From CAYUNT01 sp964446285 (GTDB taxonomy: Bacteria; Sumerlaeota; Sumerlaeia; SLMS01; CAYUNT01), in NCBI GenBank assembly GCA_964446285.1, contig CAYUNT010000222.1:1-6730 (forward strand): a stretch of 6,730 nt of DNA, written 5' to 3'. The notes beneath the pieces are model-generated. The model did not search any database. It saw only the letters and a program-made list of their open reading frames with translations, and was not told the origin of the DNA. Of this stretch, positions 4,764 to 6,730 are shown in pieces. The stretch's first letter is position 1, and each line of letters begins with the position of its first letter. Made by a program: the position numbers and the translations under genes.

Positions 4764-6629
4764 ATGAACGAAACACTTCGATTCCAGGGGATTGCCGCCT
4801 CCAAAGGCATAGCGATTGGAAAGGTTCATGTCGTTGAGCGGCGCCCTGTCCAGGTAGAAGCCCTTCCGATTCCCGAGGAACACATCGAGGCGGAAATCGA
4901 GCGGTTTCGCCGCGCTATTGCCATGAGCTCCGAGGAAATCCAGGCCATGCGCCAGCGTGTGGCCCAGGAACTCGATGAGGCCCAGGCCAGCATCTTCGAC
5001 GCCCATTTGCTCATCCTTTCGGACCCGGCCATCGTCAACCGCACAATCAGCCGGATTCGATCCGAGCGCTTGAGCGCCGAGTATGTGTTTCAAAAAACCG
5101 TCGATGAACTGTCCGAACGCTTGGCGCAGATTCAGGATGAGTTCTTCAGCCAGCGCAACAGCGACTTTGCCGATGTGGCGCGCCGCGTGGTGAACAACCT
5201 GCTCGCGCTTGACAGCGCTCCCTTCAAAGAACTCGACGAGGATGCCATTGTTGTCGCCCGAGACCTCGGCCCGAGCGACACGGCTCACATGACGCGCGGC
5301 AATGTCCTTGGCTTCTGCATCGACCAGGGCGGCAGGACTTCGCATACGGCTATTATGGCCAAGGCGCTCCAGATTCCCGCCGTCGTCGGGCTGGGAACCC
5401 TCTCGCGCGAAGTGCAGTCGGGCGACACGATGATTGTGGACGGCCTTACAGGGGTCGTAATCCTGCGTCCCTCCGAGGCGGATATTGAGGCTTACCGCCG
5501 GCGCGCCGAGGAATGGAGCACAGAGAAGCAAAGCCTGGGAAATCTGCGCGACTTGCCGGCCCTGACCTCCGACAATGTTCGGATTTCGCTTTTTGCCAAT
5601 ATAGAACTTCCGACGGAAATCGACCATGTTCGCGAGCACGGAGCGGAAGGCATCGGCTTATTCCGCAGCGAGTTCATCTTCCTGGATCGCGATCATCTGC
5701 CGGGCGAAGAAGAACAGTATCAGGCCTATCGCAGCGTGATCGAGGAAATGGGCGGGCAAAAGGTCATCATCCGGACGCTCGATATTGGCGGAGACAAGTT
5801 TCTCTCGGCATTGCCCATCGACGAATTGAACCCGTTTATGGGCCTGCGGGCGCTGAGGCTGTGTTTCGAAAATCCAGAGATGTTCAAGACGCAACTTCGG
5901 GCTATCCTGCGGGCGGCGGCGGGCCAGACGCTCCACATTCTATTCCCAATGGTCAGTGGCGTGGAAGATTTCATGCGCGCGCGCCGGATTCTGTTCGAGG
6001 TCCGGCGCGGCCTGGCGGACGAAGGCGCGGAAATCGCCTCGGAAATTAAGGCCGGGGCGATGATCGAAATCCCAAGCGCTGCAATTACCTCTGATTTGCT
6101 CGCCGCCGAAGCGGATTTCTTTTCTATCGGCACAAACGACCTCATCCAATACACACTGGCAGTGGACCGCGGGAACAAGCGAATTTCGTATCTGTATGAC
6201 CCGCTGCATCCGTCGGTGCTGCGGTTGATCGAAATGACCGTGCGCAACGCACGCGAACGCGGAATCCCTGTGGCTGTCTGCGGCGAAATGGCGGCCGATC
6301 CGGAAACAGCGGCTGTTTTGGTGGGGCTGGGAATTCGCGAACTTTCGATGGGACCGGTGGATATTGCGCCAGTGAAGCGGTTTTTGCGCAGCGTGCGCGT
6401 GGCGGACCTGGAACAACTGGCGCGCGAACTGCTGGCGCTTGGCAACGCTCAGGCGGCGCGTGAGCATCTTTCCAGAGTAGCTGAACCTTGGATGCGGGGA
6501 GCGGGGCTGGGCGCCGTGGCCGCGCCCCCATCGGCCATACGCGCCGTTATGGAAACCGAAGCGGCAGCAGAGGAAAGAGAAAAGCACGGCAGCGAGAGCG
6601 GCCCATCCTCGCTCGCGCCGCAAATTTGA
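4764..6629 (+). CDS. ptsI: Phosphoenolpyruvate-protein phosphotransferase (PTS enzyme I)
   Basis: Cytoplasmic enzyme I: autophosphorylates from phosphoenolpyruvate and transfers the phosphate to HPr. The start at ATG 4764 (621 aa) places the family N-terminus FQGIAASKGIAIGKV at residue 5. The open frame extends upstream to 4647, but that part overlaps ptsH and is not EI-like. Order: HPr-binding helical domain (about 30-140); phosphohistidine domain with GGRTSHTAIMAKALQIPAVV (active H194); and a C-terminal PEP-binding barrel with R301 (GIGLFRSEF), R337 (IIRTLDIGGDK), the FSIGTNDLIQYTLAVDR segment and active C506 in VAVCGEMAADPE. All catalytic residues expected of the family are visible. It is longer than the typical 570-580 aa: about 50 Ala/Glu/Ser-rich residues follow the barrel, ending SSLAPQI. 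No Shine-Dalgarno sequence is evident at 4764. A small hairpin (4740-4755) lies between ptsH and this gene, and translation may be coupled to ptsH. Confidence 0.96.
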   Translation: MNETLRFQGIAASKGIAIGKVHVVERRPVQVEALPIPEEHIEAEIERFRRAIAMSSEEIQAMRQRVAQELDEAQASIFDAHLLILSDPAIVNRTISRIRSERLSAEYVFQKTVDELSERLAQIQDEFFSQRNSDFADVARRVVNNLLALDSAPFKELDEDAIVVARDLGPSDTAHMTRGNVLGFCIDQGGRTSHTAIMAKALQIPAVVGLGTLSREVQSGDTMIVDGLTGVVILRPSEADIEAYRRRAEEWSTEKQSLGNLRDLPALTSDNVRISLFANIELPTEIDHVREHGAEGIGLFRSEFIFLDRDHLPGEEEQYQAYRSVIEEMGGQKVIIRTLDIGGDKFLSALPIDELNPFMGLRALRLCFENPEMFKTQLRAILRAAAGQTLHILFPMVSGVEDFMRARRILFEVRRGLADEGAEIASEIKAGAMIEIPSAAITSDLLAAEADFFSIGTNDLIQYTLAVDRGNKRISYLYDPLHPSVLRLIEMTVRNARERGIPVAVCGEMAADPETAAVLVGLGIRELSMGPVDIAPVKRFLRSVRVADLEQLARELLALGNAQAAREHLSRVAEPWMRGAGLGAVAAPPSAIRAVMETEAAAEEREKHGSESGPSSLAPQI

Positions 6630-6641
6630 GCCAAATTAAGA

Positions 6642-6674
6642 TTTTTACAAAGAAAAAGATGAAAATAGCGAAAA
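6642..6674 (+). repeat. Right copy of diverged 33-base A/T-rich direct repeat
   Basis: Begins TTTTTACAAAGAAAAAG and ends GCGAAAA, aligning gap-free with 151-183. It lies 13 bases after the ptsI stop. AGATTTT (6639-6645) and AAAATCT (6671-6677) could pair as a weak stem with a long loop, so a role as a ptsI 3' structure is an alternative. Confidence 0.5.
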
Positions 6675-6730
6675 TCTAATACCATTTTCCTTTGATTCTG
6701 TTCCCAATCGCCTGTCACGGTTTTCGCGAG

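Noticed and set aside
4644..5639. 331-codon minus-strand frame over ptsI
   Set aside because: It is antisense to a clearly conserved enzyme I and shows no domain of its own.

Overview
The window is a GC-rich bacterial chromosomal segment with four confident genes and no rRNA, tRNA, CRISPR array or transposase. The lineage cannot be fixed from the sequence. An envelope-targeted DsbD, a HPr with an Asp-Gly-Lys-Ser-Ile-Met serine site, Ala/Pro/Ser-rich linkers and short palindromes inside coding regions would suit a Gram-negative-type bacterium, perhaps of the PVC/candidate-phylum sort. That placement is inference.

Layout: 1-221 is a gene-free left edge with small palindromes and A/T-rich repeats. 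222-2450 (minus) encodes a full-length three-part DsbD-type transmembrane thiol reductant transporter. 2451-2692 is a divergent intergenic region with several compact hairpins. 2693-4093 (plus) encodes a secreted protein with an unassigned N-terminal segment, a low-complexity linker, TPR-like helices and a C-terminal thioredoxin-fold domain with a CPYC active site. 4094-4426 is a 333-base gap with a strong palindrome and a possible terminator. 4427-4729 (plus) encodes HPr and 4764-6629 (plus) encodes PTS enzyme I, a ptsH-ptsI pair. 6630-6730 is an A/T-rich tail.

Two functional modules lie side by side. The first is extracytoplasmic thiol-disulfide chemistry: DsbD would carry electrons from cytoplasmic thioredoxin across the membrane, and the divergently encoded CPYC protein is a reasonable candidate recipient. 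The second is the general phosphoryl relay of the phosphotransferase system (PEP to enzyme I to HPr). No EII component or HPr kinase is in the window.

The most unusual signal is a set of four short palindromes lying inside the reading frames of the first two genes, all in linkers. Each is an inverted repeat of about 19-20 bases followed by GCCAC or GCCAT. Two copies form an exact 30-base tandem in dsbD (1711-1770). A third in dsbD (1814-1837) is nearly identical to a fourth in the divergent gene (3091-3114), although the two genes are otherwise unrelated there. They look like small dispersed elements tolerated as in-frame protein linkers, comparable in principle to Rickettsia palindromic elements. 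A second signal is a diverged 33-base A/T-rich direct repeat at both ends of the window (151-183 and 6642-6674).
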